Shown in pieces: positions 35,407-43,737 of a DNA stretch of 47,119 bases. Every line of letters begins with the position of its first letter. Within the stretch, counting starts at the first letter, position 1. Origin of the DNA: Chitinophagales bacterium. Lineage in GTDB: Bacteria; Bacteroidota; Bacteroidia; Chitinophagales; UBA8649. Where the stretch lies: NCBI GenBank assembly GCA_020635995.1, contig JACJYS010000010.1:1-47119 (forward strand), read 5' to 3'. Made by a program: the position numbers and the translations under genes. The notes beneath the pieces are model-generated. The model made no database searches, had not been told where the DNA came from, and saw nothing but the letters and a program-made list of their open reading frames with translations.

Positions 35407-36384
35407 TTTTTTATACCAATCTATAGCTTGTTCAACTCCGTCTTTAATGGAAACGGTTTGTTTAAAACCGAAATCTTTTTGGGCTTTATCTACTTTGCAA
35501 ATCCATGCTTCTTGCACACCTTCTTTGGCTTTTTCTAAATCAAAAGTGGGTGCTGTGCCTCTTAATTTACCTGCAAGGGAAGCAAAAAAGCCGGCTATGT
35601 ATATAATAAAATGGGGCAAGTGCAAAAACAACGGTTTTTTATTTAATTTCTTAGCACAAAGCTCGCCAAAAGTTTTCCAATCTATAATATCTTCAGAACT
35701 TAAATAATAAGCTTCGCTCGCAGTTTTTTCAGTTATTGCCATTTGATAAAAAGCCTCCGTTAAATCTTTTACATTTATAATACCCAAATACTTTTTATTA
35801 AACCCAACTAAAGGCACTAAACCTTGCTTAACGGTTTTTATAAATTCATACAGTTCTGCTTCTCTCTCTCCACTTATTACACTCGGGCGTGCTATAGTTA
35901 TGGGTAGTTTATCCATATATTGCATACACACTTTTTCCTGCTCCACTTTTGCTTTTCCGTATAAAGAAATGGCATTAAAACTCCCTGTTTCATCTATAGG
36001 CGTATCTTTTGTGCAAGGACCACCTACTGCCAAACTGCTGGTTACTACTATTTTCTTTAAATTTTGATTGGCGTTTAAAGCCGCTTGCAACACATTTTTG
36101 GTCAATTCTACATTTCCGTACAAATAATCTTTAAAGTTTAACGCGGCTACCGTGCCAGCCAAATGAAAAATATAATCCACATTTTCAAAAGCTTTTTCAA
36201 GGGCTTTCACATCAGTTAAACCACAATCATGAAAAGTAAGTGCTAAGTGTTTAACATACTTCAAATTGCTTGATTTTCTTGTAATACAATGCACATCATA
36301 GCCTTTGTTTACCAAATACTCGGCTAAATGACTCCCTAAAAACCCGGTGGCTCCTGTTAGTACTACTTTTTGTGGTTTGGACAT
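35392..36384 (-). CDS. NAD-dependent epimerase/dehydratase (candidate CerR-like ketosphinganine reductase)
   Basis: A 330-residue extended SDR. NAD(P)-binding GATGFLG at 10-16, VTSSLAVGG strand with catalytic Ser, and YxxxK at Y142/K146. Hydrophobic stretches near 275-290 suggest membrane association. It is transcribed divergently from a serine-palmitoyltransferase-like gene. In bacteria with sphingolipids an epimerase-type SDR (CerR) reduces the ketosphinganine product, so that role is inferred from context. Sugar-nucleotide epimerase activity is the alternative. Confidence 0.75.
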   Translation of the reverse strand: MSKPQKVVLTGATGFLGSHLAEYLVNKGYDVHCITRKSSNLKYVKHLALTFHDCGLTDVKALEKAFENVDYIFHLAGTVAALNFKDYLYGNVELTKNVLQAALNANQNLKKIVVTSSLAVGGPCTKDTPIDETGSFNAISLYGKAKVEQEKVCMQYMDKLPITIARPSVISGEREAELYEFIKTVKQGLVPLVGFNKKYLGIINVKDLTEAFYQMAITEKTASEAYYLSSEDIIDWKTFGELCAKKLNKKPLFLHLPHFIIYIAGFFASLAGKLRGTAPTFDLEKAKEGVQEAWICKVDKAQKDFGFKQTVSIKDGVEQAIDWYKKEGWL

Positions 36385-36424
36385 AATATTGTTTGTAAAT
36401 GAAAAGACAATGATAAGAAAAAAC

Positions 36425-36432
36425 TACCTTTG
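36425..36432 (+). promoter_or_regulatory. -7 promoter motif of the serine palmitoyltransferase-like gene
   Basis: TACCTTTG, an exact TAnnTTTG, 25 bases before the ATG at 36458, in the 73-base divergent gap. Confidence 0.55.
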
Positions 36433-36457
36433 TAAGAAATTTTAAAGCTGTAATTAA

Positions 36458-37648
36458 ATGACAATTTTAGATAAATGTAAGGCATTTGATAGATCGGAGA
36501 AAGTGAAAGAGCAAGGTATTTATCCTTATTTTAGAGAAATACAAGATAGCGAAGGTCCAGTGGTAACCATGGAGGGCAGAAAAGTGATAATGGCAGGCTC
36601 TAACAATTATTTAGGACTTACTACGCACCCTCATGTAAAAGAAGCTGCTATAAAAGCCATTGAAAAATACGGCACGTCTTGTTCCGGTTCTCGTTTTCTT
36701 ACGGGCACTATTGATTTGCATGTAGAAATGGAACACCGCATAGCTAAATTTATGGGCAAAGAAGCTGCTTTGCTGTTTAGTACGGGTTTTCAAGCCGGGC
36801 AAGGCGTTATTGCTCCTTTAGTAGGCAGAGGAGAGCATATTTTATCAGATAAAGATAATCACGCCAGTATTGTAGCCGGAAATATGCTGGCTTCAAGTAT
36901 TAACATAAATGTAGTACGCTACAAACATAATGATATTGAAGATTTAGAAAAAAGATTATCAAAACTCCCTTTAGAAGATGCCAAATTAATAGCTACCGAT
37001 GGTGTTTTTAGTACTTTTGGTTCAATAGCTAATGTGGGAGAAATAAGCAAATTAGCAAAAAAATATAATGCCAATTTAGTAGTAGATGATGCTCATGCTT
37101 TTGGTGTTATAGGCCCACAAGGAAAAGGCTCGGCTCATCATTTTGGCGTGCAAAATGATGTAGATTTAATATTGTGTACTTTTAGCAAAACACTGGCTTC
37201 TATTGGCGGTTTTGTAGTGGGCGAAGAAAGAGTAATCAACTACTTAAAACATAAATCTCCTGCTTTAATTTTTAGTGCTTCGCCTACGCCTGCATCGGTG
37301 GCAAGTGCCATAGCCGCATTAGAAGTTTTAGAAGCTCACCCCGAACTACCTCAAAAAGTATGTGCTAATACTGAATTTGTAAGAAAAGGACTTAAAGAAT
37401 CAGGTTTTAATGTAATAGATGGCGAAACAGCCATTGTGCCTGTAATAATAGGCGATGACGAAAAAACCTTTAAAATTTGGCGTATGCTTTATGATGAAGG
37501 TGTGTTTGTTAATGCTTTTATTTCTCCTGCCACACCTCCGGGTATGCAAATGCTACGTACCAGCTATATGGCTACACACGAACCGGAACACTTAGAAAAA
37601 ATTGTAGATACTTTTAAAAAGTTAGGGAAAAGATTAGGATTGATTTAG
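36458..37648 (+). CDS. PLP-dependent alpha-oxoamine synthase, probable serine palmitoyltransferase
   Basis: A 396-residue alpha-oxoamine synthase: GSNNYLGLTTHPHV, SGSRFLTGTIDLHVEME, stacking His in KDNHASIV (H135), VVDDAHAFG (D210) and PLP Lys K244 in FSKTLASIGGFV. Related enzymes are 2-amino-3-ketobutyrate ligase and AONS. The N-terminus (GIYPYFREIQ) and the FSASPTPASVASAIAAL region resemble Bacteroidota serine palmitoyltransferases, which condense serine with palmitoyl-CoA. The divergent SDR neighbour supports sphingolipid synthesis. Without a tree, glycine C-acetyltransferase cannot be excluded. Confidence 0.82.
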   Translation: MTILDKCKAFDRSEKVKEQGIYPYFREIQDSEGPVVTMEGRKVIMAGSNNYLGLTTHPHVKEAAIKAIEKYGTSCSGSRFLTGTIDLHVEMEHRIAKFMGKEAALLFSTGFQAGQGVIAPLVGRGEHILSDKDNHASIVAGNMLASSININVVRYKHNDIEDLEKRLSKLPLEDAKLIATDGVFSTFGSIANVGEISKLAKKYNANLVVDDAHAFGVIGPQGKGSAHHFGVQNDVDLILCTFSKTLASIGGFVVGEERVINYLKHKSPALIFSASPTPASVASAIAALEVLEAHPELPQKVCANTEFVRKGLKESGFNVIDGETAIVPVIIGDDEKTFKIWRMLYDEGVFVNAFISPATPPGMQMLRTSYMATHEPEHLEKIVDTFKKLGKRLGLI

Positions 37649-37677
37649 TTTGAACGTTTTATTGTTCAATGGTTGAA

Positions 37678-37703
37678 GTTTAATGTTTCAGGGTTTAATG
37701 TTT
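37678..37703. repeat. Short direct repeat GTTTAATGTTT, two copies
   Basis: Copies at 37678-37688 and 37693-37703 lie in the gap after the serine palmitoyltransferase-like gene, between two flanking TGAACGT segments. It is a minor low-complexity feature. Confidence 0.4.
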
Positions 37704-37777
37704 GAACGTGTGTTAAGTTAACCTTTTTCAATTACTATATGAACTTATTGAGTTAAAACCCACTACTCTACTCACCT

Positions 37778-37785
37778 TAACTTTG
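37778..37785 (+). promoter_or_regulatory. -7 promoter motif of the META-domain lipoprotein gene
   Basis: TAACTTTG, an exact TAnnTTTG, 23 bases upstream of ATG 37809. No clear -33. Confidence 0.55.
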
Positions 37786-37808
37786 TGCTATAAATAAAAA
37801 CTAAAATC

Positions 37809-38849
37809 ATGAAAATTAAATTTATAGTATCAAGCTTAATAGTACTTTTAGTATTACAATCATGCTCCTCATCAAAAAAATCTACCGAAAGTGAAAACAC
37901 TATTTTTTGGGTAAGTGGCTATAAAACTACGGCAAACTCAGGTGCCGGAAAAAGTGAAGTGCTAAACATAAGTAAAAGCCCCAAATTAGAAAATGCTACA
38001 TGGGAAAATTTCTATGCTCCCATTGACAGTTTTACTTTTGAACCTGGCTATTTTCAAAAAATAGAGGTTAAGGAAACAGAACTAAATCCAAGTGAAGTTC
38101 CTGCCGATGCTTCGTCTATACAATATAAATTAGTTAAAGTATTAGACAAACAAAAAGACATGAGAACCGAATTGAACGGAAACTGGTCTTTAGCTAAATT
38201 AAATGGAGCTCCTTTAAATAAAATGCTTGCCGTTCCTACGCTTTCTATAGATTTAAGCAATAAAACTTTTGGAGGTAACAATGGTTGTAATAATTATTCG
38301 GCTCTTATTAATAATGTAACAAACAACAGCATAGAATTAAACAGCATAGCAACAACCGAAAGAGCTTGCATAAATAAAAATGTAGAAGCTGAATTTAATG
38401 TGGCTTTAAATGCTATAAGTACCTACAAAATAGACACTGATTTTTTAATTTTTTACGCTGAAAACGACACAGAACTACTAAGATTTTTTAAAAACAGCAC
38501 TTCCGAAGCACAAAAAAATCTACATGATATTTGGGTAGCAGTAAGAATAGACGGCAATCCTATAAATAGAATGACAACAGCCCCTCAAATGGAATTAAAC
38601 CTAAATACTATGCAAATAATGGGAAATAATGGGTGCAACAACTATGTAGGAAAAATTAATAAAGCAACAGCTAATGAATTAGTTTTTGGAAATATTGCCG
38701 TAGAAAACAAAATGTGCAAAAACATAGAAACAGCAAATACGTTTAATAAGGCAATCAGCAAAACAGCTACTTACAAAAGAGATAATTTAGAACTTGTATT
38801 TTATGATACAGCAGGAAATGAAGTAGTAGCTTTTTTAAAAGTTGATTAA
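37809..38849 (+). CDS. Lipoprotein with DUF4377-like and two META (HslJ-like) domains
   Basis: A 346-residue protein. Signal peptide with lipobox VLQSC (Cys about 19). Residues 30-115 resemble DUF4377 (FWVSGYKTTANSG, WENFYAPIDSFTFEPGY). Two META domains follow: LNGNWSLAKLNGAPLNK...FGGNNGCNNYSA and DIWVAVRIDGNPINR...IMGNNGCNNYVG. META/HslJ proteins are envelope proteins linked to stress resistance or heat shock in other bacteria. The tandem duplication is visible from the repeated GNNGCNNY motif. Confidence 0.85.
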   Translation: MKIKFIVSSLIVLLVLQSCSSSKKSTESENTIFWVSGYKTTANSGAGKSEVLNISKSPKLENATWENFYAPIDSFTFEPGYFQKIEVKETELNPSEVPADASSIQYKLVKVLDKQKDMRTELNGNWSLAKLNGAPLNKMLAVPTLSIDLSNKTFGGNNGCNNYSALINNVTNNSIELNSIATTERACINKNVEAEFNVALNAISTYKIDTDFLIFYAENDTELLRFFKNSTSEAQKNLHDIWVAVRIDGNPINRMTTAPQMELNLNTMQIMGNNGCNNYVGKINKATANELVFGNIAVENKMCKNIETANTFNKAISKTATYKRDNLELVFYDTAGNEVVAFLKVD

Positions 38850-38857
38850 TAAATAGC

Positions 38858-38889
38858 ACTCGTGCACAACTTGGAGTCGTGGCACGAGT
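38858..38889. repeat. Hairpin downstream of the META lipoprotein
   Basis: ACTCGTGC (38858-38865) and GCACGAGT (38882-38889) form a perfect 8 bp stem with a 16-base loop. It has no T tract, so it is more likely a dispersed palindrome or processing signal than the terminator, which follows at 38911. Confidence 0.45.
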
Positions 38890-38910
38890 ATTTATATGCT
38901 AATGACTAAA

Positions 38911-38942
38911 AAACGCAGGTAATTATAGCCTGCGTTTTTTTA
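38911..38942 (+). terminator. Intrinsic terminator of the META lipoprotein gene
   Basis: AAACGCAGG/CCTGCGTTT stem (38911-38919, 38929-38937) with T7 running through to 38941, 60 bases after the stop. It is an ordinary rho-independent terminator. Confidence 0.8.
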
Positions 38943-38993
38943 TTTTCCCTTAATTGTTTATTTTTAGTGTTCTTAAAAACACCCATTGTTATA

Positions 38994-39953
38994 ATGAATA
39001 CTATTCATCATCAACTTATGCCACCTAAGCTACTGTACGAAACACTTCATAAGCAGATACCCTCTTACATAAAAAACAATTACTTTATTTTTGACAAAAA
39101 ATTAGGCAAAGGCAAGTTTGAATACATTAATCTACAAGAAGGATTATGGGTGCTACAAATGAACTTTGAATTAAATGAACCACTAAAATTAATTAGAGAA
39201 GCAAGTGAAACTAATAATTACTTTGCTATAAACTTTTACTTATCCTCTTCAGAGATTATATATGAGAATAAGGATTCAGCTAAATTAGGCTTAAACAATG
39301 TAAGTATTTTACTGAACGCTGCCACAGCGGAAATAAAAATGGAAATACCTGCCCACACGCCTATTAAAATTATGAATATAGGATTTACAAGGCAATGGCT
39401 GAAAAAATCTCTTATAGAAGAAAAGAATACCGATAAATTAGAACAGCTTTTTTTATCTGACAAACCTTTTTATTTAAGTGAAAGCTTAGACTATAATTTT
39501 AAAAACATATTAAATGATTTAGATTTAGAAAAAACCAGTAAACTAAAGTTGTTTTCCAGCACATTGCAGTTATTAGATTACATGGTAGTGAAACTCAACA
39601 AGAGAGAACACGAAAATGTTATTCCGGAAAATATACACTATCATGATTTTCAAGAACTAATGAAAACAAGAAACAATATAGATGAACAATTAGACGAGAG
39701 TATTCCTGTAGAAACCTTAGCCACGCAAGCAGGCATGAGTTTATCTAAATACAAACGCCTTTTTAAACAAGTTTTTGGCACAACACCCTACCAATATTAT
39801 TTAAACAACAGAATGGAAAAAGCTATGGATTTATTAGTACATAGGGAACATTCTGTAACGGAAGTTGGTTTTTTAATAGGTTACACCAATTTAAGTCAAT
39901 TTACCAAAGCTTTTAAAATGCACCACGGCATACTACCCAGTGAGGTAAAATAA
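38994..39953 (+). CDS. AraC family transcriptional regulator
   Basis: A 319-residue protein with the start set at ATG 38994 (MNTIHHQLMPPK) rather than the upstream GTG. The N-terminal 200 residues are a divergent sensing domain. The C-terminal 100 residues are the double helix-turn-helix: IPVETLATQAGMSLSKYKRLFKQVFG and HSVTEVGFLIGYTNLSQFTKAFKMHHGILPSEV. It lies 12 bases before a rhodanese gene, probably in one operon. The effector and targets are unknown. Confidence 0.88.
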   Translation: MNTIHHQLMPPKLLYETLHKQIPSYIKNNYFIFDKKLGKGKFEYINLQEGLWVLQMNFELNEPLKLIREASETNNYFAINFYLSSSEIIYENKDSAKLGLNNVSILLNAATAEIKMEIPAHTPIKIMNIGFTRQWLKKSLIEEKNTDKLEQLFLSDKPFYLSESLDYNFKNILNDLDLEKTSKLKLFSSTLQLLDYMVVKLNKREHENVIPENIHYHDFQELMKTRNNIDEQLDESIPVETLATQAGMSLSKYKRLFKQVFGTTPYQYYLNNRMEKAMDLLVHREHSVTEVGFLIGYTNLSQFTKAFKMHHGILPSEVK

Positions 39954-39965
39954 TTTAAAAAAACT

Positions 39966-40469
39966 ATGAAAACAATAAACAACCATATAGCACAAACTGA
40001 ATTTATAGCTGGAAAAGCTATAATAGTAGATGTTAGAGAACCGGCAGAGTTTAAAGAAAAACATATTCCAGGTGCTTTAAATCTTCCTTCTACTAATTAC
40101 GATAAAAATCATTATTCGGGATTTAAAGACATAAACATATACTTAGTTTGCGAAAGTGGAAAAAGAGCTTCGCAAATACAAAACAAATTAGCAAATGATG
40201 GCTTTGCTAACACAAAACTTCTTGAAACCCAAATGCAAAATGTGCAAAAAACAAAAGAAGTAAAAGGTTGGTCGGTAGATAGACAATTTAGAATGACCCT
40301 TGGAATGCTTTTAGCCATATTTCTGATTTTACATTTTGCAGGCATCAAATATGGTATTATTATTCCCATTATTTTAAGCACCGGATTAATTATAACCTCT
40401 ATTATAGACCGCTGCTATATGAGAATGGGAATAGCTATGCTACCGTGGAATAGAGAAAAAGAATACTAA
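39966..40469 (+). CDS. Rhodanese-domain protein with C-terminal membrane segment (YgaP-like)
   Basis: A 167-residue protein. The rhodanese domain spans residues 1-95, with IIVDVREPAEFKEKHIPGALNLP and active-site C62 in VCESGKRA. It is followed by two hydrophobic helices (about 112-145) and a DUF2892-like YMRMGIAMLPWN ending. E. coli YgaP has this layout and is a membrane sulfurtransferase. Co-directional with an AraC regulator 12 bases upstream. Confidence 0.87.
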   Translation: MKTINNHIAQTEFIAGKAIIVDVREPAEFKEKHIPGALNLPSTNYDKNHYSGFKDINIYLVCESGKRASQIQNKLANDGFANTKLLETQMQNVQKTKEVKGWSVDRQFRMTLGMLLAIFLILHFAGIKYGIIIPIILSTGLIITSIIDRCYMRMGIAMLPWNREKEY

Positions 40470-40479
40470 ATTTAACATA

Positions 40480-41562
40480 CTAAAATAACTCTCTTTGTCC
40501 TGTTTTATATTGTTGGTACAAATTGTAGTTTAAAGGCAAACGTTCTTTTCCTTTTAAATATTTTTGCCTTGCCAGCTGAAACTGGTCGGCTATAATTTGA
40601 GCTATATTGCCATCGCCACTCATACGCACGCCATAGCGACTGTCATTAAGTTGTCCATTATGACATTCTCTTATTTTATTTAGCACATTATCAGCTTTCA
40701 TGGGGTAGTGTTTGCGTATCCAATCTTCAAACAACTGTCCCAACATGCCGTTTAACCGCACCATGGTATATCCTACAGATAAAGCTCCATGCTCGCTTAC
40801 TGTTTTTACTAATTTTAATATTTCAGGGCTATTTAAAGCCGGAATTATTGGAGCCATCATCACATTAACAGGTATGCCTGCATCTGACAACTGTTTAATA
40901 GTTCTCAAAGCATTTCGCACAGATGCCGTTCGGGGTTCTAACTTGCTTTTTAATTCTTGATTTAAAGTAGTTAACGAAAAACTAACAACTATTAAATTAT
41001 CTTGAGCCATTTTTTGAAGAATATCTATATCTCTGGTTATCAAAGCATTTTTGGTAATAATGCCTACAGGATGTCTGTATTTGTAAAACACTTCAAGAAT
41101 GTTCCTGGTAATTCCCATTTTCCTTTCTATAGGCTGGTAGCAGTCAGTATTTCCTGCCAACATTATAGAGCTTGCTTTCCAATTTTTACTTTTTAGTTTC
41201 TCTTCTAAAAGCTGAGGAGCATTAGGTTTGTATAAAATTTTCTGTTCAAAATCTAAACCACCGCTATAATCCCAATATTCATGAGAGTTTCTTGCGTAGC
41301 AATATACGCATCCATGCTCGCACCCTTGGTAAGGATTCATAGAAAACCCTACGGGAATATCGGGACTTTTGGGCTTATTTAGTATGCTTTTAGGATATAC
41401 TTTTATAAACTGTGTAGCTAAATTCTCATTAGCATACTCTTGTTTTTCCTCTTCCGTAGCAAAATCATCATAATATTTCTCTAATTGAGCTTTATGAAAT
41501 TTATTTCCCGTGTTTATTTGAGCTCCTCTGCCCTTAATAATATTTTTGCCTTTATCTTCCAT
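40480..41562 (-). CDS. PA0069 family radical SAM protein
   Basis: A 360-residue radical SAM enzyme. GCEHGCVYCYARNSHEYW holds the 4Fe-4S cysteines C81, C85 and C88, spaced CxxxCxxC as usual. DIPVGFSMNPYQGC and MLAGNTDCYQPIERKMGITR are specific to the SplB-like PA0069 group, of unknown substrate. It is convergent with the rhodanese gene, and its start borders cassette array 2. Confidence 0.88.
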   Translation of the reverse strand: MEDKGKNIIKGRGAQINTGNKFHKAQLEKYYDDFATEEEKQEYANENLATQFIKVYPKSILNKPKSPDIPVGFSMNPYQGCEHGCVYCYARNSHEYWDYSGGLDFEQKILYKPNAPQLLEEKLKSKNWKASSIMLAGNTDCYQPIERKMGITRNILEVFYKYRHPVGIITKNALITRDIDILQKMAQDNLIVVSFSLTTLNQELKSKLEPRTASVRNALRTIKQLSDAGIPVNVMMAPIIPALNSPEILKLVKTVSEHGALSVGYTMVRLNGMLGQLFEDWIRKHYPMKADNVLNKIRECHNGQLNDSRYGVRMSGDGNIAQIIADQFQLARQKYLKGKERLPLNYNLYQQYKTGQRELF

Positions 41563-41656
41563 TTTAACTGTTTCAAGTTACAAATAAAAAGGAGCTAAAC
41601 GCACTGTATGTGCTAAGTTTATTTTTCAACATATAGGTGGGTGCTAAAGACATTTG

Positions 41657-41830
41657 CCGCTCTAAAAAGAAAAAAACCGCTCTAAATCGGTTGTGTAAGC
41701 AACAAACTGCTTTACGAAATCCCCAATAGAACATTCTTTTTATCAACCATTCTACAACAACCAGTTTCGTTCAACCTGCGTTTTCATTATACGTCCTTCG
41801 GACGCAACGAAAATTTAGTTGTTGGGCACA
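41657..41830 (-). repeat. attC-like site (type 2) of the DUF5343/HEPN cassette
   Basis: R''-like TGTGCCCAAC (minus, 41830-41821) plus the 164-base repeat shared with 29865-30028. Sequence similarity between the two copies ends sharply at CCGCTC on the left, marking the array end. The rest of the gap to the radical SAM gene (41563-41656) holds nothing recognisable. Confidence 0.6.
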
Positions 41831-41836
41831 GTTTTT

Positions 41837-42415
41837 TTATCCTACTTGTCTTATCCAATCTCGACAAATACTTTCAATTCTTTCAATTTCTATTTCAGGT
41901 AATATTCCTGTATGCATAATAATATTACGTGACATTTCAAGGTCGTTAAATCTTGAATTTATCCAATGCTGGTCTGGGAATAAGTCTGAAAAATCGTCCC
42001 AATTATTAATAATGATTTGGCATAATTCCCCAAAAAAGGTATATCCGATATTAATGGCTGAACGTTGTGCGTGATATCGGTTAAATTTTTCTTTGTCTTT
42101 TAATTTTTCAACACTATTCTTTATTTTGTTAGGAATTTTATCAGTCCACCAAGTTGGACCATAGCGTTCCGCTAGTCTTTCTTGAATTAATTCTCTAACA
42201 GCATTTTCTAAACAAAAAAATACTGTGAAAACAGAAGACATTTTGGTCGCATTATGAATAATTCTCGGACTAAAATCTGTCTCTTGAATTCTGCTAACAC
42301 CTTTTAGTTTCTGACCTTCTCTTACTGAAATCCCCGAATCTTCTAATTTGTCCAATGTGTCATCAAGAAGAAGTCCGTTAAATATGAATTCCTTAAGTTT
42401 TTTTGAGTTTTTCAT
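41837..42415 (-). CDS. HEPN domain protein (Swt1-like), putative RNase partner
   Basis: A 192-residue helical protein. The C-terminal helix carries RNIIMH (R163-H168), matching the HEPN RNase RNxxxH motif, in the context LEMSRNIIMHTGILP. TVFFCLENAVRELIQERL resembles the first helices of Swt1-type HEPN domains. HEPN proteins are often RNase toxins of toxin-antitoxin or abortive-infection systems. The upstream DUF5343 gene shares one base (stop/start), so the two are co-translated. Both lie in one cassette bounded by GTTGGGCACA/TGTGCCCAAC. Confidence 0.75.
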   Translation of the reverse strand: MKNSKKLKEFIFNGLLLDDTLDKLEDSGISVREGQKLKGVSRIQETDFSPRIIHNATKMSSVFTVFFCLENAVRELIQERLAERYGPTWWTDKIPNKIKNSVEKLKDKEKFNRYHAQRSAINIGYTFFGELCQIIINNWDDFSDLFPDQHWINSRFNDLEMSRNIIMHTGILPEIEIERIESICRDWIRQVG

Positions 42416-43035
42416 TACATAAGATTTTCTTTAATACTCTTGAAAATCGCATTATAAACGGAAATATCTGTAGTCGCTGGTAAATGAATTTGAATATTGT
42501 AATGAAAATCAGGTGAACCAATAACAGGCATTTGTATTTTGGGGTCAGCTTTAGTAGGCTGTTCTTTTTTTGTTTCTTGTTTAGGTTCGACTTTTGGCTT
42601 TTCTTCAATAATAGGCTCTTCAAATTCCGCTATATCTGTTAAAGTTTTATAAGTTGCATAAAATCTGTTAACTGACGTTTCGTCTTTTCCTGTAACTCTG
42701 CTTATTGCTCCTCTTATTTCATCTTCATTAGCCTCGTGAATTTTGGTGTTAATGGCGTACAAATCACTATAAAGCTCTCTGATTTGCTCTCCAAGTACAT
42801 ATCTAAATCTTGTTGCATCTCTTAAATCCTTATACTTTTCTGTTGGTGAACTATCATCATTAAGAAATTCAAGTTTTTTTAATAAAGGAATTATTGCTCT
42901 GTCATTTGTACTTGCAAAACCTAATTGTTTTAGGAAAGCGTGTGTAAATTTAGTTGGTTCTGCTGCCTTTCTTAATTTGTCAAGAATTTGGGATATTTTC
43001 CCATTTGCGACCATATAAGGATATGTATCTGTCAT
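42415..43035 (-). CDS. DUF5343 domain protein, partner of the HEPN protein
   Basis: A 206-residue protein with the start set at ATG 43035 (MTDTYPYMVANGKISQIL); the longer frame enters an IS end. The DUF5343 signature covers residues 1-130 (FTHAFLKQLGFASTNDRAIIPLLKKL, DLRDATRFRYVLGEQIRELY), a winged-helix-like fold. A Pro/Glu/Lys linker (EEPIIEEKPKVEPKQ) and a C-terminal 40-residue segment (FHYNIQIHLPATTDISVYNAIFKSIKENL) follow, which may contact the partner. It overlaps the HEPN gene by one base. A regulator or antitoxin role is inference. Confidence 0.75.
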   Translation of the reverse strand: MTDTYPYMVANGKISQILDKLRKAAEPTKFTHAFLKQLGFASTNDRAIIPLLKKLEFLNDDSSPTEKYKDLRDATRFRYVLGEQIRELYSDLYAINTKIHEANEDEIRGAISRVTGKDETSVNRFYATYKTLTDIAEFEEPIIEEKPKVEPKQETKKEQPTKADPKIQMPVIGSPDFHYNIQIHLPATTDISVYNAIFKSIKENLM

Positions 43036-43052
43036 ATTTTGTTTTTTTAAAT

Positions 43053-43062
43053 TGTGCCCAAC
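43053..43062 (-). other. Cassette 5' junction (R'-like) of the DUF5343/HEPN unit
   Basis: Minus-strand GTTGGGCACA is exactly complementary to the post-stop TGTGCCCAAC at 41821-41830. GTTGGGC fits the canonical GTTRRRY core. Two bases further upstream lies the IS1182-like end. Confidence 0.55.
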
Positions 43063-43064
43063 GA

Positions 43065-43600
43065 GAGTTTGTGCATTAACCCACAAAACCTATGTTTTTC
43101 AAATGTAAATATATTTTTTGAAAATTAAGAGTTTTTTAAGCAAAATGTAGGGAGTTGATTTTGTTGTGTGAGGCTTTGGAGTTGTCTTTTCTAAAGTCGG
43201 ATATGGTTTTGAAATGGGGTTATAGTTTTCTAATCATCCACATCACTTCTATATTGGTAATGCAAGCATGAGCCAGTTTTCTACAAGAACGGATTCCATT
43301 TCTGTAGCCGTAAAGATAGAGTTTAATTAAGTCTGTAGGGTGATAGGGAATATTTCCTTCTATATTAAGCGTATGGTTGGTAAAGCCGAGTGCTTTAACA
43401 TCAAGCGTATCTACAAAGGCATCTACTACTCGGGCAAAACTATCGGGTGCTACCATTTGGTCTAAGCAGGTAACCTCCAACTGAAATCTGTCTTGTTTTT
43501 GTCGGTATTGCATACCTTAAAGATAATATCCTTATACCCAAGATATTTTTTTTCTTGTAAACTTGTCCACAATACGGTGTGTAGGTTATTGCACAGTCTG
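43065..43600 (-). mobile_element. IS1182-like element, internally deleted
   Basis: The terminal inverted repeats are TTTGTGCATTAACCCACA (43068-43085, plus) and CTGTGCAATAACCTACA (43596-43580, minus), which align with few mismatches. Only the N-terminal part of the transposase remains, in 536 bases where a full IS1182 member would be well over 1 kb. On both sides the flank reads CGT, and removing the element would rejoin ACCG to TTGGGC, i.e. the PIN attC arm directly to the DUF5343 cassette core site. Confidence 0.65.
43220..43513 (-). pseudogene. IS1182 family transposase, N-terminal fragment
   Basis: 97 residues: LDQMVAPDSFARVVDAFVDTLD, YHPTDLIKLYLYGYRNGIRSCRKLAHACITNIEVMWM. These match the N-terminal DUF772-type domain of IS1182 transposases. 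The frame stops after IRKL at 43220, and the DDE catalytic domain is absent. The bases to 43086 continue as non-coding IS end. Confidence 0.8.
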
Positions 43601-43601
43601 A

Positions 43602-43733
43602 CGGTAAAGTATAAGCGTAGTGCGGGGTTACGAAGCCGATACTTTCAGTTTACCGATATGTTTGTTAATAGTTCATAAGTTCAAATTTAGCACTTTCGCC
43701 CGCATTACGCTTATACAATGTTGTGTGCTGTGC
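43602..43733 (-). repeat. attC-like site (type 1) of the PIN cassette
   Basis: R''-like GCACACAAC follows the partner gene's stop, then ATTGTATAAGCGTAATGCGGG and CCCGCACTACGCTTATAC arms. It is nearly identical to 30783-30926 except that the 18 bp loop palindrome is replaced by AAATTT. Its distal end is cut after ACCGT by the IS1182-like element. Confidence 0.65.
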
Positions 43734-43737
43734 TTTT

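Noticed and set aside
42393..42623. Lysine-rich frame overlapping the DUF5343 gene
   Set aside because: It is a shadow in another frame of the same strand, low complexity, with no independent support.
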